A stretch of DNA of 64,000 bases from Streptomyces sp. S4.7 (GCF_010384365.1 NZ_CP048397.1:1860001-1924000); one strand, 5' to 3'. Counted from the first letter of the stretch, positions 52,921 to 62,377 are shown. Program-made: numbers and translations. Notes: generated by a model not told the origin, from the letters alone.

Positions 52921-54357
52921 ATGGGACGCACGTCAAGAAAACGCTCGACAGTGGCGAACCGGGCCATCGCGGCCTCGGCAGCCTTGATTCTGGGCGGGGG
53001 TGGCCTGGTAGCGGTGAATGTCTACGCATCCGCAGGAGAAAGCCGCCCCGGTCAGGAGCGGATCGAGAACGCCGGACGGCAGATGTCCACCATCGACTGT
53101 CCCGAGGTCGCGAATGCGCTCACCAAGGTGCCGAAGCGCGCCCGAGCCACGGTCGACCGGGAACTGGCCCGGATGGACACGCAGATCACCGTCGCCTACA
53201 AGCGGTTCGCCGACAACAAGGTGAAGTTGGAGAGGGATCCGGAACTTACCGAGAAGAAGATCCTCAAGCCGCTGAAGCAGCAGCGGCTCGCCAGCCTCAA
53301 GAAGATCCGTTCCGCGCTCAAGCAGGCGGGGCACTCGCAGAAGAGCCTCGACTCGCTGGCCCCCTGCACCATGCGGCCCGACGACAGCACCGACGAGGGC
53401 GATCCGGGCGGTGGCCAGGACGGCGGCCAGGACGGCGGCCAGGACGGTGGCCAGGACGGTCAGCCTCCCGGCAACGGCCCCGAGGCCTCGGACTTCGTCG
53501 ACATCGAGTCCGTCGAGCCGAACATCCAGGAGCCGCAGCCCGGCGACCAGGCCTCGACCGGCACCTTCACCACCGACTGCGGGCGCAACAAGAACGGCCT
53601 GTTCAACTCGGACAACGTCATCGCCGCGCCCGGCGTGAGCAACGGCGCCCACCACAAGCACGACTACGTGGGCAACCAGGCCAACAACGCCTTCGCGAGC
53701 GACGACGACCTGGCCAACGGTGAGACGACCTGCGACGAGCAGGGCGACAAGTCCACCTACTACTGGCCGGTGGTCCGCCTCCAGAACGGTAAGAACGAGG
53801 CCGACGCGAACGAGGACGGCGGCGGCAAGGACGGCAACGTCGGAAAGATCCAGACCCCGTCCGAGGTCACCCTGCAGTTCGCCGGCAGCGCCGCGTCGAA
53901 GGTCACGGCCATGCCCCGCTTCCTGCGCATCATCACCGGTGACGCGAAGGCGTTCGTCAACGGCGACGCCAACGCCAATGCCTCGTGGAGCTGCACCGGA
54001 TTCGAGGACCGCCAACTGAAGGACAAGTACCCGATCTGCCCGGCGGACAGCCAGGTGGTGCGTTCGTTCGACTTCCAGAGCTGCTGGGACGGACAGAACA
54101 CCGACAGCGCGAATCACCGCACGCACGTGGCGTTCGCCGACGAGAACGGGCAGTGCCAGGAGGGTTTCCAGGCCATTCCGCAGCTCAAGCAGCGGATCGT
54201 CTACGACCTTCCGCCGGGTCCCGGCTTCGCGGTGGACTCCTTCCCCGAGCAGTTGCACAAGCCCATCACCGACCACGGCGACTTCATCAACGTCTTCGAC
54301 GAGGACGTGATGACCAAGATGGTCGACTGCATCAACACCGGTAAGAAATGCGACTGA
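52921..54357 (+). CDS. Secreted DUF1996-domain protein
   Basis: 478 aa. N-terminal membrane/signal segment (about 14-38) after a basic start, then a helical charged region (about 55-150), a Gly/Gln/Asp repeat spacer (about 163-180), and the DUF1996 domain (about 205-478). The domain has HHKHDYVGNQANNAF, YYWPVVRLQNG and NHRTHVAF with several paired Cys, expected to form disulfides outside the cell. DUF1996 occurs in secreted fungal and actinobacterial proteins of unknown activity. ATG 52921 with GAGGAG upstream. Convergent with the His-rich lipoprotein gene across a perfect 40-nt palindrome. Confidence 0.9.
   Translation: MGRTSRKRSTVANRAIAASAALILGGGGLVAVNVYASAGESRPGQERIENAGRQMSTIDCPEVANALTKVPKRARATVDRELARMDTQITVAYKRFADNKVKLERDPELTEKKILKPLKQQRLASLKKIRSALKQAGHSQKSLDSLAPCTMRPDDSTDEGDPGGGQDGGQDGGQDGGQDGQPPGNGPEASDFVDIESVEPNIQEPQPGDQASTGTFTTDCGRNKNGLFNSDNVIAAPGVSNGAHHKHDYVGNQANNAFASDDDLANGETTCDEQGDKSTYYWPVVRLQNGKNEADANEDGGGKDGNVGKIQTPSEVTLQFAGSAASKVTAMPRFLRIITGDAKAFVNGDANANASWSCTGFEDRQLKDKYPICPADSQVVRSFDFQSCWDGQNTDSANHRTHVAFADENGQCQEGFQAIPQLKQRIVYDLPPGPGFAVDSFPEQLHKPITDHGDFINVFDEDVMTKMVDCINTGKKCD
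53410..53457 (+). repeat. Four 12-bp coding repeats (Gly-Gly-Gln-Asp)
   Basis: Four 12-bp units encode GGQD in the spacer of the DUF1996 protein. A flexible linker prone to length variation. Confidence 0.85.
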
Positions 54358-54376
54358 CCGCGTGAGGTGAATCCTT

Positions 54377-54416
54377 CGGCGTCGGCCGGGCCGCGTACGC
54401 GGCCCGGCCGACGCCG
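54377..54416. terminator. 40-nt perfect palindrome between convergent genes
   Basis: Bases 54377-54396 are exactly complementary to 54397-54416 (GTAC at the centre, outer ends CGGCGTCGGCC). It lies 20 nt after the DUF1996 stop and 8 nt after the lipoprotein stop on the other strand; it fits a bidirectional terminator. Confidence 0.9.
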
Positions 54417-54423
54417 TTCGGTG

Positions 54424-54888
54424 TCAGTTCGTTCCGGGGTGGCCCGAGTGTCCTCCGGTGTCGTGGTCCTCGGTGTCGTGGTCCTCGCCGCCGGAGTGGT
54501 GTGCGGGGGCCGTCTCGACCGTTCCGCCCAGCCGGCCGCGCAGCGACTCGACCACCTTCGCGTCGCCGCTGGCGACCCACTTCCTGCCGACGAGATACGA
54601 ACCGCCGTAGTCGTTGGCCTCGTTGATCCACTCGCGCAGACCTCGGTCGGTCGCGAACGTGGTGAGGATGTATCTGCCGTAACCCGTCTTGCAGTTGGCC
54701 TGGCGCAGTTCATCCGCGTCGGTCTGCACGTTCGGATCGCATTCGGCCTTGTCGGCCAGTTGTTCGAGGCTCCCGGTCGCCGTCTTCGGCACCTTCGGGG
54801 CCTCGTCGTCATTGGTGCCACAGCCACTCAACAGGGCCAGGGCCAGGGCCGGCACCACCAGTGCCACTCGGGGTCGCTCGGTACGCAT
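54424..54888 (-). CDS. Lipoprotein with His-rich C-terminus
   Basis: 154 aa. Signal peptide RPRVALVVPALALALLSGC with lipobox LSGC, so it is lipidated and anchored outside the membrane. The body has two Cys (AECDPNV, QANCKTG) and the pattern YGRYILTTFATDRGLREWINEAN, a compact domain of unknown type. The end is His/Asp/Gly-rich (HHSGGEDHDTEDHDTGGHSG), a likely metal-binding tail. The ATG at 54888 is chosen as it gives the signal peptide. Convergent with DUF1996. Confidence 0.85.
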   Translation of the reverse strand: MRTERPRVALVVPALALALLSGCGTNDDEAPKVPKTATGSLEQLADKAECDPNVQTDADELRQANCKTGYGRYILTTFATDRGLREWINEANDYGGSYLVGRKWVASGDAKVVESLRGRLGGTVETAPAHHSGGEDHDTEDHDTGGHSGHPGTN

Positions 54889-55027
54889 TCGGCCATCCTG
54901 CCCTCTCCGCAAGCCCCCGCGCGAGTGAACGACACATCGCATCGTTGCCCACCCCCCTCCCCGTCATTAACGTGCGCTCCTCACGCACCTGTTGTCACAC
55001 CCCGTAGCCGAGGACAGAGGACCGCTG

Positions 55028-58000
55028 ATGATCGAGCTGCCGAGTCCCATCCCTCCCGCCCCTGTCTCCGCCCCCGCACTCCCCTCCCTTCCCGACGCCC
55101 CCTCCGCGCCCTCCCGGCGTGCCGTGCTGGCGGGCGCCGGGGCCATCGGCGCCGGTACGGCGCTGGCCGCGCACTCCCCCGCCGCCGCCCGCCCCCTCAC
55201 CCCTCCGACGACCGCGGGCGCCGAAACCGCGACCGCCGCCGCCCGCGCGGCCCTGGCGCGCCTGCTCCCCCGCCACGCCGACCAGTTCCGGTTCCGGGTG
55301 ACACAAGGCCCCGAGCGGTTCCGGGTCGCCGGGTCCGCCGGCCGCGTCGAGGTGTCGGGCACCGACGCCGGTGTCCTGCTCACCGGGGTGCACTGGTATC
55401 TGAAGTACGAGTGCGGCGCCCACATCAGCTGGTCGGGCAGCCAACTCGACCTGCCCGCCACGCTGCCCGCGCCCCGCCGCCCGCTGGAGCGCTCGGCGAC
55501 CGTACGGCACCGGTTCGCCTTCAACGACACGCACGACGGCTACACCGCCCCGTACGCCGACTGGCCGCGCTGGGAGCGGTTGCTCGACGTCCTCGCCCTG
55601 CACGGCTGCAACGAGGTCCTGGTCACCACCGGCCAGGAGGCCGTCTACCACCGGCTGCTGACCGGCTTCGGCTACTCCGACACCGAGGCCCGCACCTGGC
55701 TGCCCGCGCCCTCGCACCAGCCGTGGTGGCTGCTCCAGAACATGAGCGCGTACGGCGGCCCGCTCTCCCCCGAGCTGATCGACGCACGCGCCGTACTCGG
55801 CCGGCGGATCACCGACCGGATGCGTGAACTGGGCATGTCCCCGGTGCTGCCCGGCTACTTCGGCACCGTCCCGGACGGCTTCGCCGTCCGCAACCCCGGC
55901 GGGCGCACCGTGCCGCAGGGCGACTGGAACGGGCTGCCGCGCCCCGACTGGCTCGACCCGCGCACCTCCGTCTTCGCCGAGGTCGCCGCCGCGTTCTACC
56001 GTCACCAGGCCGACCTCTTCGGCGAGGTGAACCACTTCAAGATGGACCTGCTGCACGAGGGCGGCAGCGCCGGGGACGTCCCCGTGCCCGACGCGGCCCG
56101 CGCGGTCGAGACCTCGCTCCACACGGCCCGCCCCGACGCGACATGGGTGATCCTGGGCTGGCAGACCAATCCCGTGCCGGCCCTGCTCGACGCCATCGAC
56201 ACCGACCGGGTGCTGATCGTCGACGGTCTGTCCGACCTGGACTCGGTGAGCGACCGCGAGCGGGACTGGGGCGGCGCGCCGTACGCCTTCGGCACCATCC
56301 CCAACTTCGGCGGCCGTACGACGCTGGGCGCCAACTCCGACCGCTGGACCGAGCGGTTCACGGCCTGGCGCGACAAACCGGGCAGCGCGCTCGCCGGCAC
56401 CGCGTACATGCCGGAGGCCGCCGAGCGCGACCCGGCCGCCTTCGAGCTGTTCAGCGAGCTGGCGTGGCGCCAGGACGCGGTGGACCGCGAGAGCTGGTTC
56501 CGGTCGTACGCCGATCTGCGCTACGGCGGCGAGGACCGCGCCGCGCGGGAGGCGTTCGGTGTGCTGGCGGCGACCGCCTACCGGCTGAGGACCACCGACG
56601 GCCGCCCCGTCGACTCGCTCTTCTCCCGCCGCCCCTCCCTCACCTCGTCCGTCGGGACCGCCTTCGACACCGGCGAGTTCGACAAGGCCTTCGGCTCGCT
56701 GCTCGACGTGGCGGCCGGGCTGCGCGGCTCGGACGCGTACCGGCACGATGTCACCGAGCTGGCCAGGCAGGCGCTCGCCAACCGGTCGCGGCTGCTGCTG
56801 CCGCAGTTGCGCGGCGCCTTCCAAGGAGGCGACGTCGCCACGTTCCGCGCGCTGGCCGCGCTGTGGCTCGGACTGATGCGGCTGAGCGACACGATGGCCG
56901 GCTGTCACCGCTCCTTCCTGCTCGGTCCGTGGCTTCAGGACGCGAAAGGGTTCGCGACGAGTCCGGCGGAGGCCACGACGCTGGAGTGGACGGCGCGCAC
57001 GCTGATCACCACCTGGGCCGACAGGTCGGCCGCCGGGCATCTGAGCAACTACGCCAACCGCGACTGGCAGGGCCTGCTCGCCGATGTCCATCTGCCGCAG
57101 TGGCAGGCGTATCTGGACGAGCTGACCGACGCCGTGGTGGCCGGACGGGAGCCGAAGGTCTTCGACTGGTACGTGGACGAGGAGGCGTGGACGCGGGCAC
57201 GCGGCGCCTATCCGGTGCGGGCGACCGGTGACGCGTACCGCACGGCCCTGCGCGTACGGGAGACCCTGGCCACCGCCCCGTACCAGGGCACCGTCACCGT
57301 CACCGCCGACCCGCTCGCCTTCACACCGGGCAGCACGGGCACCGTGCGGGCCGACTTCGGATACACCAACGGGCTGCGCGGCACCGGCCCCGTCGACTTC
57401 GCCCTGACCGGCCTCGACGCCCGGCCGGACGGCCCCACGCGGCTGCCGGCCGTCGACCCGGCCGGCGCCGGGTCCGTCTCCTGGTCGGTGACCGCGCCCG
57501 GCGAGCCCCTGACGGCGCCGCTGCGCCCGCTGCCGTACGCGCTGGCGCTGGAGTACGGACCACGCGGCGAGGAGCGCGTGCGGACCGTCCAGCGGGGCGC
57601 CGTGTACGTCGCGGGCCCGCTGGCCACGGGCTGGCGCACGTACAGCAACAACGAGGCGGTCTTCGGTCAGTTCGGCGAGCGCTTCGCGGTCAACGGCGGC
57701 GGGCAGGACCTGTGGCGGGCGACCACGCAGTTCGGCACGGCCTTCAAAGAAGGCGCGTTCAGGGACGGCGTGAGTGTGACGCTGCGGGTGGACGCGCAGG
57801 AGAACACGGGTGCGTGGGCCCGCGCGGGCGTCATCGTCCGCGACCGGCTGGCGACGCCGGGCTCGCCGGGCATCGTGAACCTGGCCGTGACGCCGTCCAA
57901 CGGGGTGGTGCTCTCCTACGACACGACCGGCGACGGCACGCTCGACACCTACCAGCGCGTCACCGGCGTCACCGCGCCGGTGCTGCTGCGGCTGGCCCGC

Positions 58001-58183
58001 GCGGGGAGCGGCTTCACCGGCTCGTGCTCGACGGACGACGGCGCGACATGGCGAACGGTGGCCACGGTCCCGGTCCCCGGCGCCGGCACCGTCCAGGACG
58101 CGGGACTGTTCATGAGCGCGACGAACGGAAGCAGCGGGCTGCGCGGCACGGTCGAGTTCAGCGGGTGGGCGGTGACGGGGTAG
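55028..58183 (+). CDS. Exported alpha-N-acetylglucosaminidase-type glycosidase (GH89)
   Basis: 1051 aa. Twin-arginine-type signal SRRAVLAGAGAIGAGTALAA (about 29-48). GH89 (NAGLU) domains follow: an N-terminal small domain with GVHWYLKYECGAHISWSG, the barrel with FNDTHDGYTAPYADWPRWER and HFKMDLLHEGG, whose Glu is a candidate catalytic residue, and a helical domain. An extra beta-sandwich at the C-terminus (about 880-1050) suggests carbohydrate or surface binding. Likely removes terminal alpha-GlcNAc from host or environmental glycans (family inference). ATG 55028 with AGAGGA upstream; TTG 54992 is less likely. Confidence 0.88.
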   Translation: MIELPSPIPPAPVSAPALPSLPDAPSAPSRRAVLAGAGAIGAGTALAAHSPAAARPLTPPTTAGAETATAAARAALARLLPRHADQFRFRVTQGPERFRVAGSAGRVEVSGTDAGVLLTGVHWYLKYECGAHISWSGSQLDLPATLPAPRRPLERSATVRHRFAFNDTHDGYTAPYADWPRWERLLDVLALHGCNEVLVTTGQEAVYHRLLTGFGYSDTEARTWLPAPSHQPWWLLQNMSAYGGPLSPELIDARAVLGRRITDRMRELGMSPVLPGYFGTVPDGFAVRNPGGRTVPQGDWNGLPRPDWLDPRTSVFAEVAAAFYRHQADLFGEVNHFKMDLLHEGGSAGDVPVPDAARAVETSLHTARPDATWVILGWQTNPVPALLDAIDTDRVLIVDGLSDLDSVSDRERDWGGAPYAFGTIPNFGGRTTLGANSDRWTERFTAWRDKPGSALAGTAYMPEAAERDPAAFELFSELAWRQDAVDRESWFRSYADLRYGGEDRAAREAFGVLAATAYRLRTTDGRPVDSLFSRRPSLTSSVGTAFDTGEFDKAFGSLLDVAAGLRGSDAYRHDVTELARQALANRSRLLLPQLRGAFQGGDVATFRALAALWLGLMRLSDTMAGCHRSFLLGPWLQDAKGFATSPAEATTLEWTARTLITTWADRSAAGHLSNYANRDWQGLLADVHLPQWQAYLDELTDAVVAGREPKVFDWYVDEEAWTRARGAYPVRATGDAYRTALRVRETLATAPYQGTVTVTADPLAFTPGSTGTVRADFGYTNGLRGTGPVDFALTGLDARPDGPTRLPAVDPAGAGSVSWSVTAPGEPLTAPLRPLPYALALEYGPRGEERVRTVQRGAVYVAGPLATGWRTYSNNEAVFGQFGERFAVNGGGQDLWRATTQFGTAFKEGAFRDGVSVTLRVDAQENTGAWARAGVIVRDRLATPGSPGIVNLAVTPSNGVVLSYDTTGDGTLDTYQRVTGVTAPVLLRLARAGSGFTGSCSTDDGATWRTVATVPVPGAGTVQDAGLFMSATNGSSGLRGTVEFSGWAVTG

Positions 58184-58335
58184 GCCGGGGGAGGGCGGCT
58201 GCCGCCGTGGCGGACGGCCGGTGACGCGCCGGCCGGGTCGGCCGGGGCCGAGGGCAACACGGCGCCCCCGGCAAACGCCCCTGGGCGTAAGGCGGTTGGG
58301 TGTGACCATACGGGCGGTGGATCGTTCTGCTGGGC

Positions 58336-60291
58336 GTGCCCCCACACGACACCGTCACGGCCGTCCCCGCCGCCCCCGGTCCTCCCGTCGCCGTCCCCAT
58401 CGACGTCGAGCAGGCCGAGGCCGCCCTCGTCGAGCACTACCAGCGGCTGGCGCGGCTCGCCTATCTCGTGCTGCCTCCGGTCCTCGGGCGCAACCGCCGC
58501 GTGCTGACGGCGCACGCCCTCGTTCAGCGCTCCCTGCCGCGCGGGCGCACGGCGGCGACCGCCGACAGCGTGTACGCCTACGTACGAGGCCGGGTGCTGC
58601 GGCAGGCTCTCGACGCGGGGCGCACGCTGCGCCGCGCGGCGTGGCCCCGGCGTGCCCAGCTGCCGCCGCTGCTGCCGCACGTGTGGGGCCTGCGGCTGTT
58701 CCCGCGCTCGGGCGGCGCCGACGAACTCGCCCTCGACCGGCGCCTGTCGGGTCTCTCCGGCGGCGCCAGGGCCGCCTTCGTACTGAGGGGGCTGGAAGGG
58801 CTGCCCGACACGGACGTGCACCGGCTGCTCGCCACCGCCGGGGTCGAGGACCCGCACGCGGCGCTCGCGGAGGCGGACGGCATCGGTACGGAGGGCGTGG
58901 CGCTGCTGGAGTCCCCCGAGTACGACCCCTGTTCGCTCCAGGCCCGCCCCACCGATCTGCTGCGCCGTCGCCAGCACGCGCGCGCCGCGGTCGCGGGAGT
59001 CGCCGCCGTCGCCGTCTGCGGCGCGCTGCTCGCGCTGCCCGGCGGCGGCTGGGGCGCGAACGGCGCCGCCGCCCCCTCGTACGCGCGCAACCCGGCGGCT
59101 GAGGCCGCCCTCGACCCGGCGAAGGTGCTGCGCGTCCCGGCGAACGCCTGGCGGGCGTCGGCCCGTACCGACTTCTCCGTGTGGCCCACGCGCGGCGCGC
59201 TGGCCGCCGACCGGCCGCTGCTGCGCCGCGCGCTGGCGGTCTGGGCGAGACCGGGCGCCTCGGTGCGGGTCTCGTCGACGCCCGCGACGCCGGAGGGACC
59301 ACCGATGGGACCGGCGCAGTTGCTGTACGCGGGCGAGGTGGACCGGGCGCGGGTGGTGCTGCTGTACGACGGGCTGCGGATCGCCCGGTACGCGGAACCC
59401 CGCACCGGCACGGGCCCGGTGGCGCTGGACTTCGCCCGGGTCGACGGGGCGGCGGCCGACACCGCGCCTGGCGCGGCCCCGGCCACGTACGCGCTGGTCG
59501 CCGGGCGTACGGACGGCAACGTGCGCTATCTGACGGCGCCCTGGGTGACCGCGACGTCCGTACGCGATCTGCTCGACCCGGCCGCCGACGCCGCTCCCCT
59601 GCGGCGCGGCGCGGACGGTGTGACGGACCCGCTGCCGACGCCGGGCGCGACGCGGGAGTGCGGGGCGTGGGACGTGCTGGAGGTGGCGGAGAAGGGCACG
59701 GGCGGCGGCGCGGGCTCCGTACGGCTGCTGACCGACCTCGGTGAACTGACGCCCGCGCGGCTGACGTCGGGCCCGCCGTCGGCGCCCGCCGACGTGTCGG
59801 GCGGGGCGGCGCGCGCCGCGTGGGCGCGCACGGCGTGTCTGCTGCCCGCGGTGCGCTCGCACGGTGTGCGGACGGTGAACTCCTGGCAGTACGCGAGTCA
59901 GGCCCTGCCCGAGTCCAACGGCGGCGCGCGCTGGGTGTGCACCCGCGCCGAGACGTGGCGCGGTACGGACAGCAGGGTGCTGGCGCAGTTCCAGGCGCCG
60001 TCGGCCAGGGCCGGGGCCCCGCAGCCGGGCGCGATCGCGGCGCGGGCGGAGGACTCGGCGGCGTGCGGCGCGCGCGAGCCCCACGTACTGGCGGGTGTGC
60101 TGTGGAAGTCGCGCGGCGGCCGGTGGTACGTACTGGCGGCGGGCGGCGGCGGGTTCCGCTCCGTCCGTACGACGGGCGGCGTCACGGGCGACGCGCGGGG
60201 GCGGCTCCTCGCGGTTCCGGCGAAGCCCGGTGACCGGGCGGAGCTCGACGGGCGGCTGGCCGACGGCACGCGGGTGGGCGCGCTGCGCTGA
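58336..60291 (+). CDS. Sigma-like N-terminus plus membrane anchor and external domain, function unknown
   Basis: 651 aa. Residues about 25-190 recall an ECF sigma or sigma-like fold (ALVEHYQRLARLAYLVLPPVLG, YVRGRVLRQALDAG, FVLRGLEGLPDTDVHRLL). A membrane helix lies near 215-236, and the remaining ~400 residues are predicted outside the membrane, with paired Cys and no recognised domain. This resembles streptomycete proteins annotated as hypothetical. GTG 58336. It lies 152 nt after the GH89 gene, same strand. It could be a one-component signal relay, but no catalytic motif supports a more exact call. Confidence 0.7.
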   Translation: MPPHDTVTAVPAAPGPPVAVPIDVEQAEAALVEHYQRLARLAYLVLPPVLGRNRRVLTAHALVQRSLPRGRTAATADSVYAYVRGRVLRQALDAGRTLRRAAWPRRAQLPPLLPHVWGLRLFPRSGGADELALDRRLSGLSGGARAAFVLRGLEGLPDTDVHRLLATAGVEDPHAALAEADGIGTEGVALLESPEYDPCSLQARPTDLLRRRQHARAAVAGVAAVAVCGALLALPGGGWGANGAAAPSYARNPAAEAALDPAKVLRVPANAWRASARTDFSVWPTRGALAADRPLLRRALAVWARPGASVRVSSTPATPEGPPMGPAQLLYAGEVDRARVVLLYDGLRIARYAEPRTGTGPVALDFARVDGAAADTAPGAAPATYALVAGRTDGNVRYLTAPWVTATSVRDLLDPAADAAPLRRGADGVTDPLPTPGATRECGAWDVLEVAEKGTGGGAGSVRLLTDLGELTPARLTSGPPSAPADVSGGAARAAWARTACLLPAVRSHGVRTVNSWQYASQALPESNGGARWVCTRAETWRGTDSRVLAQFQAPSARAGAPQPGAIAARAEDSAACGAREPHVLAGVLWKSRGGRWYVLAAGGGGFRSVRTTGGVTGDARGRLLAVPAKPGDRAELDGRLADGTRVGALR

Positions 60292-60336
60292 CGGCCGGTG
60301 CCGCCGCCCCGGCAGGGCCCGGTGCGGCGGTGCGGC

Positions 60337-60828
60337 TCAGGGCAGGAGCAGCCAGTCGGTGGCCAGCGTGGCGGCGAGGCCGACGCCGAGCACCCAGGTG
60401 GCGAGGCGGGTGCGGCCGTGCCTGCTGAGTTCGATGACGACGCCGCAGAGGATCATCGCGAGCCCGTAGACGCCGACGACGAGGACGGAGCTGCGGTTGG
60501 CGAGCCGTACGGCCAACAGCGCGGCCATGGCGACCAGTAGGACCGAGGCGACGGTGACCCGGATACGGCGGGCCTGGCGCGGGGTGAGGGCCGTGTCGTC
60601 GTGCCCGGCGTCCGCGGGGTCACCGACACGGGTGTCCGGCCCGCTCTCCGGCTCGGTGTCCGGCCCGCTCGTCGGCTCGCTCTCCGGGGCCGTCTCCGAC
60701 CCGGTGTCCGGGTCCCCCGCCGACGTGTCCGTCCCGGACTCCGCCTCCGGTTCCGGGTTCGGCTCCCGCTTCGACTCCGGCCGCGATTCGGGCGTTTCGG
60801 TGACCTCTTCCTGGTCAGATGCGCTCAT
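60337..60828 (-). CDS. Small membrane protein with acidic N-terminus
   Basis: 163 aa. The first ~75 residues are Glu/Pro/Ser/Asp-rich and disordered (ESEPTSGPDTEPESG-like repeats). Then three membrane helices (near 89-107, 112-130, 140-160). It resembles actinobacterial DUF3017-like proteins in layout, which is not secure. ATG 60828 (MSASDQEEV) is preferred over the open frame upstream, which would run into the shared control region with the TetR gene. No function assigned. Confidence 0.65.
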   Translation of the reverse strand: MSASDQEEVTETPESRPESKREPNPEPEAESGTDTSAGDPDTGSETAPESEPTSGPDTEPESGPDTRVGDPADAGHDDTALTPRQARRIRVTVASVLLVAMAALLAVRLANRSSVLVVGVYGLAMILCGVVIELSRHGRTRLATWVLGVGLAATLATDWLLLP

Positions 60829-60840
60829 GGTCGGCGAGCG

Positions 60841-60875
60841 TAACCGACAGCCTTCAACCACCGACGGTTAGGCTG
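60841..60875. promoter_or_regulatory. Inverted repeats in TetR divergent control region
   Basis: CAGCC-ttc-AACC (60848-60859) mirrors GGTT-a-GGCTG (60866-60875). TAACCG (60841-60846) also mirrors CGGTTA (60865-60870). It lies in the 52-bp gap between two divergent starts, as expected for a TetR operator. Confidence 0.45.
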
Positions 60876-60880
60876 TTCAT

Positions 60881-61633
60881 ATGACGACCGGGGTCCGACG
60901 CAGAATGGGCGTCGAAGAGCGACGCCAGCAACTGATCGGTGTCGCGCTGGAACTGTTCAGCCACCGCTCGCCCGATCACGTCTCCATCGACGAGATCGCG
61001 GCGGCCGCCGGCATCTCCAGGCCGCTGGTCTACCACTACTTCCCGGGCAAGCAGTCGCTGTACGAGGCCGCGCTGCGGCGGGCCGCCGACGAGTTGGCCG
61101 AGCGCTTCGTCGAACCGCGCGAAGGGCCGCTCGGCGCCCGCCTGCTACGGGTCATGGCCCGCTTCTTCGACTTCGTCGACGAACACGGTCCCGGCTTCTT
61201 CGCGCTGATGCGGGGCGGCCCCGCCGTGGGTTCGTCCACGGCCAACGCGATGATCGACGAGGTGCGGCAGTCAGCGTACGAGCAGATTCTGTCCCATCTC
61301 TCCATCCAGTCCCCGCCGCCCCGGCTGGAACTGGTCGTGCGCTCCTGGGTGTCGCTCGCGGAGTCGACGGCGCTGCTGTGGCTGGACGGCCGCCGGATCC
61401 CGCGCGGGGAGCTGGAATTGCAGCTGGTGCACGACTTCGCCGCGCTGGCCACGGTGAGCGCGGCGTACGACGAGGAGATGGCGCGGATGCTGCTGCCGGT
61501 GCTCGCCGACGAGCCGCCGGGCGGGCCGTTCGGCGATCTGCTGACCCGGCTGACGGCCCTCGCGGAGACGCTGCCGGGGCCGTCGGTACCGGTACCGGTG
61601 CCGACGGCCCTGCCGACACCGCGCACGGCATAG
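60881..61633 (+). CDS. TetR/AcrR-family regulator
   Basis: 250 aa. N-terminal TetR HTH (about 10-62: RRQQLIGVALELFSHR, IAAAAGISRPLVYHYFPGKQSLYEAAL). C-terminal helical ligand domain with FFDFVDEHGPGFFALMRGG. The last ~25 residues are Pro/Val/Thr-rich and unstructured. Likely autoregulated and controlling the divergent membrane gene through the inverted repeats 52 bp apart; the ligand is unknown. ATG 60881 sits very close to the likely promoter, so the mRNA may be leaderless. Confidence 0.9.
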   Translation: MTTGVRRRMGVEERRQQLIGVALELFSHRSPDHVSIDEIAAAAGISRPLVYHYFPGKQSLYEAALRRAADELAERFVEPREGPLGARLLRVMARFFDFVDEHGPGFFALMRGGPAVGSSTANAMIDEVRQSAYEQILSHLSIQSPPPRLELVVRSWVSLAESTALLWLDGRRIPRGELELQLVHDFAALATVSAAYDEEMARMLLPVLADEPPGGPFGDLLTRLTALAETLPGPSVPVPVPTALPTPRTA

Positions 61634-61669
61634 CCACGCGGCGCGGCACCTCACCGACGGGAGCGGCGG

Positions 61670-62377
61670 TCAGCCCGCCTCCCCGTAGACCACCGTCACT
61701 TCCTTGAAGCCGAGGGAGGTGAGCAGCCCTTGCAGCATGCTGGTGGTGTTCTTCTCGGCCCGTTCGGTCAGTCCGCTGTCCTTCGCGGCGTCCTGGATGT
61801 GCTTGGCGGCGAGCTTGTTGACAGCCCGCTCGTCGGCCGGGTTGTCGGAGAAGAAGTCCCCGAGCCGGTCGAGCAGTCCGCGCTGTTTGGAGACGGCGTA
61901 CGACCGGTCGGCGTCCAGCGTCGCCTCGCCGAGCCGGGCGTGCGGCAGCCGCAGCGTCGCGGTGGTGCGCTCCTTGTCGACCTGTACGTTCTCGTCCCCG
62001 ATCCCGCCGAGGTCCACGTACGAGCCCACGCTGCCCGCGCCCACGTAGAGCGTGCGGCTGCCCTTGACGGTGTCGGGGAGGAACTTGGCGTCCTTCTCCA
62101 GATCCACCACCACCTGGAAGTTCCCGGACGCCGCCTGGTACCGGCTGAGGTCCTGGATGGACTTGAGGAGTGTCGGCCCGGTGCGGTCCTTCGTCTTCTC
62201 GCCGAACACGTCGTCGAAGCCGGGCACGAGATCGAGCCGGCTGCCGATCCCGAGCAGCACGACAAGCACCACGAGTCCGACGGGCAGTTTGATCCACCAG
62301 GGCGCTTGCGACACACGTGACCCTGGCGTCCCGCCCCGACTCTGATCGGGTTCTGGTTTCACGTCGGTGGACGTCAT
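61670..62377 (-). CDS. DUF4230 membrane-anchored protein
   Basis: 235 aa. A single membrane helix (about 28-47) follows a short cytoplasmic part, then an external domain: DLSRYQAASGNFQVVVDLEKDAKFLP, TLYVGAGSVGSYVDLG, and a C-terminal helical portion AEKNTTSMLQGLLTSLGFKEV. This layout is DUF4230, of unknown function, common in bacteria. ATG 62377 chosen; the open frame upstream crosses the GC-rich gap. Convergent with the TetR gene. Confidence 0.87.
   Translation of the reverse strand: MTSTDVKPEPDQSRGGTPGSRVSQAPWWIKLPVGLVVLVVLLGIGSRLDLVPGFDDVFGEKTKDRTGPTLLKSIQDLSRYQAASGNFQVVVDLEKDAKFLPDTVKGSRTLYVGAGSVGSYVDLGGIGDENVQVDKERTTATLRLPHARLGEATLDADRSYAVSKQRGLLDRLGDFFSDNPADERAVNKLAAKHIQDAAKDSGLTERAEKNTTSMLQGLLTSLGFKEVTVVYGEAG

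Noticed and set aside
53410..53457. Four regular 12-bp repeats, considered as a CRISPR-like array
   Set aside because: No spacers and no cas genes; they encode GGQD within a coding frame.
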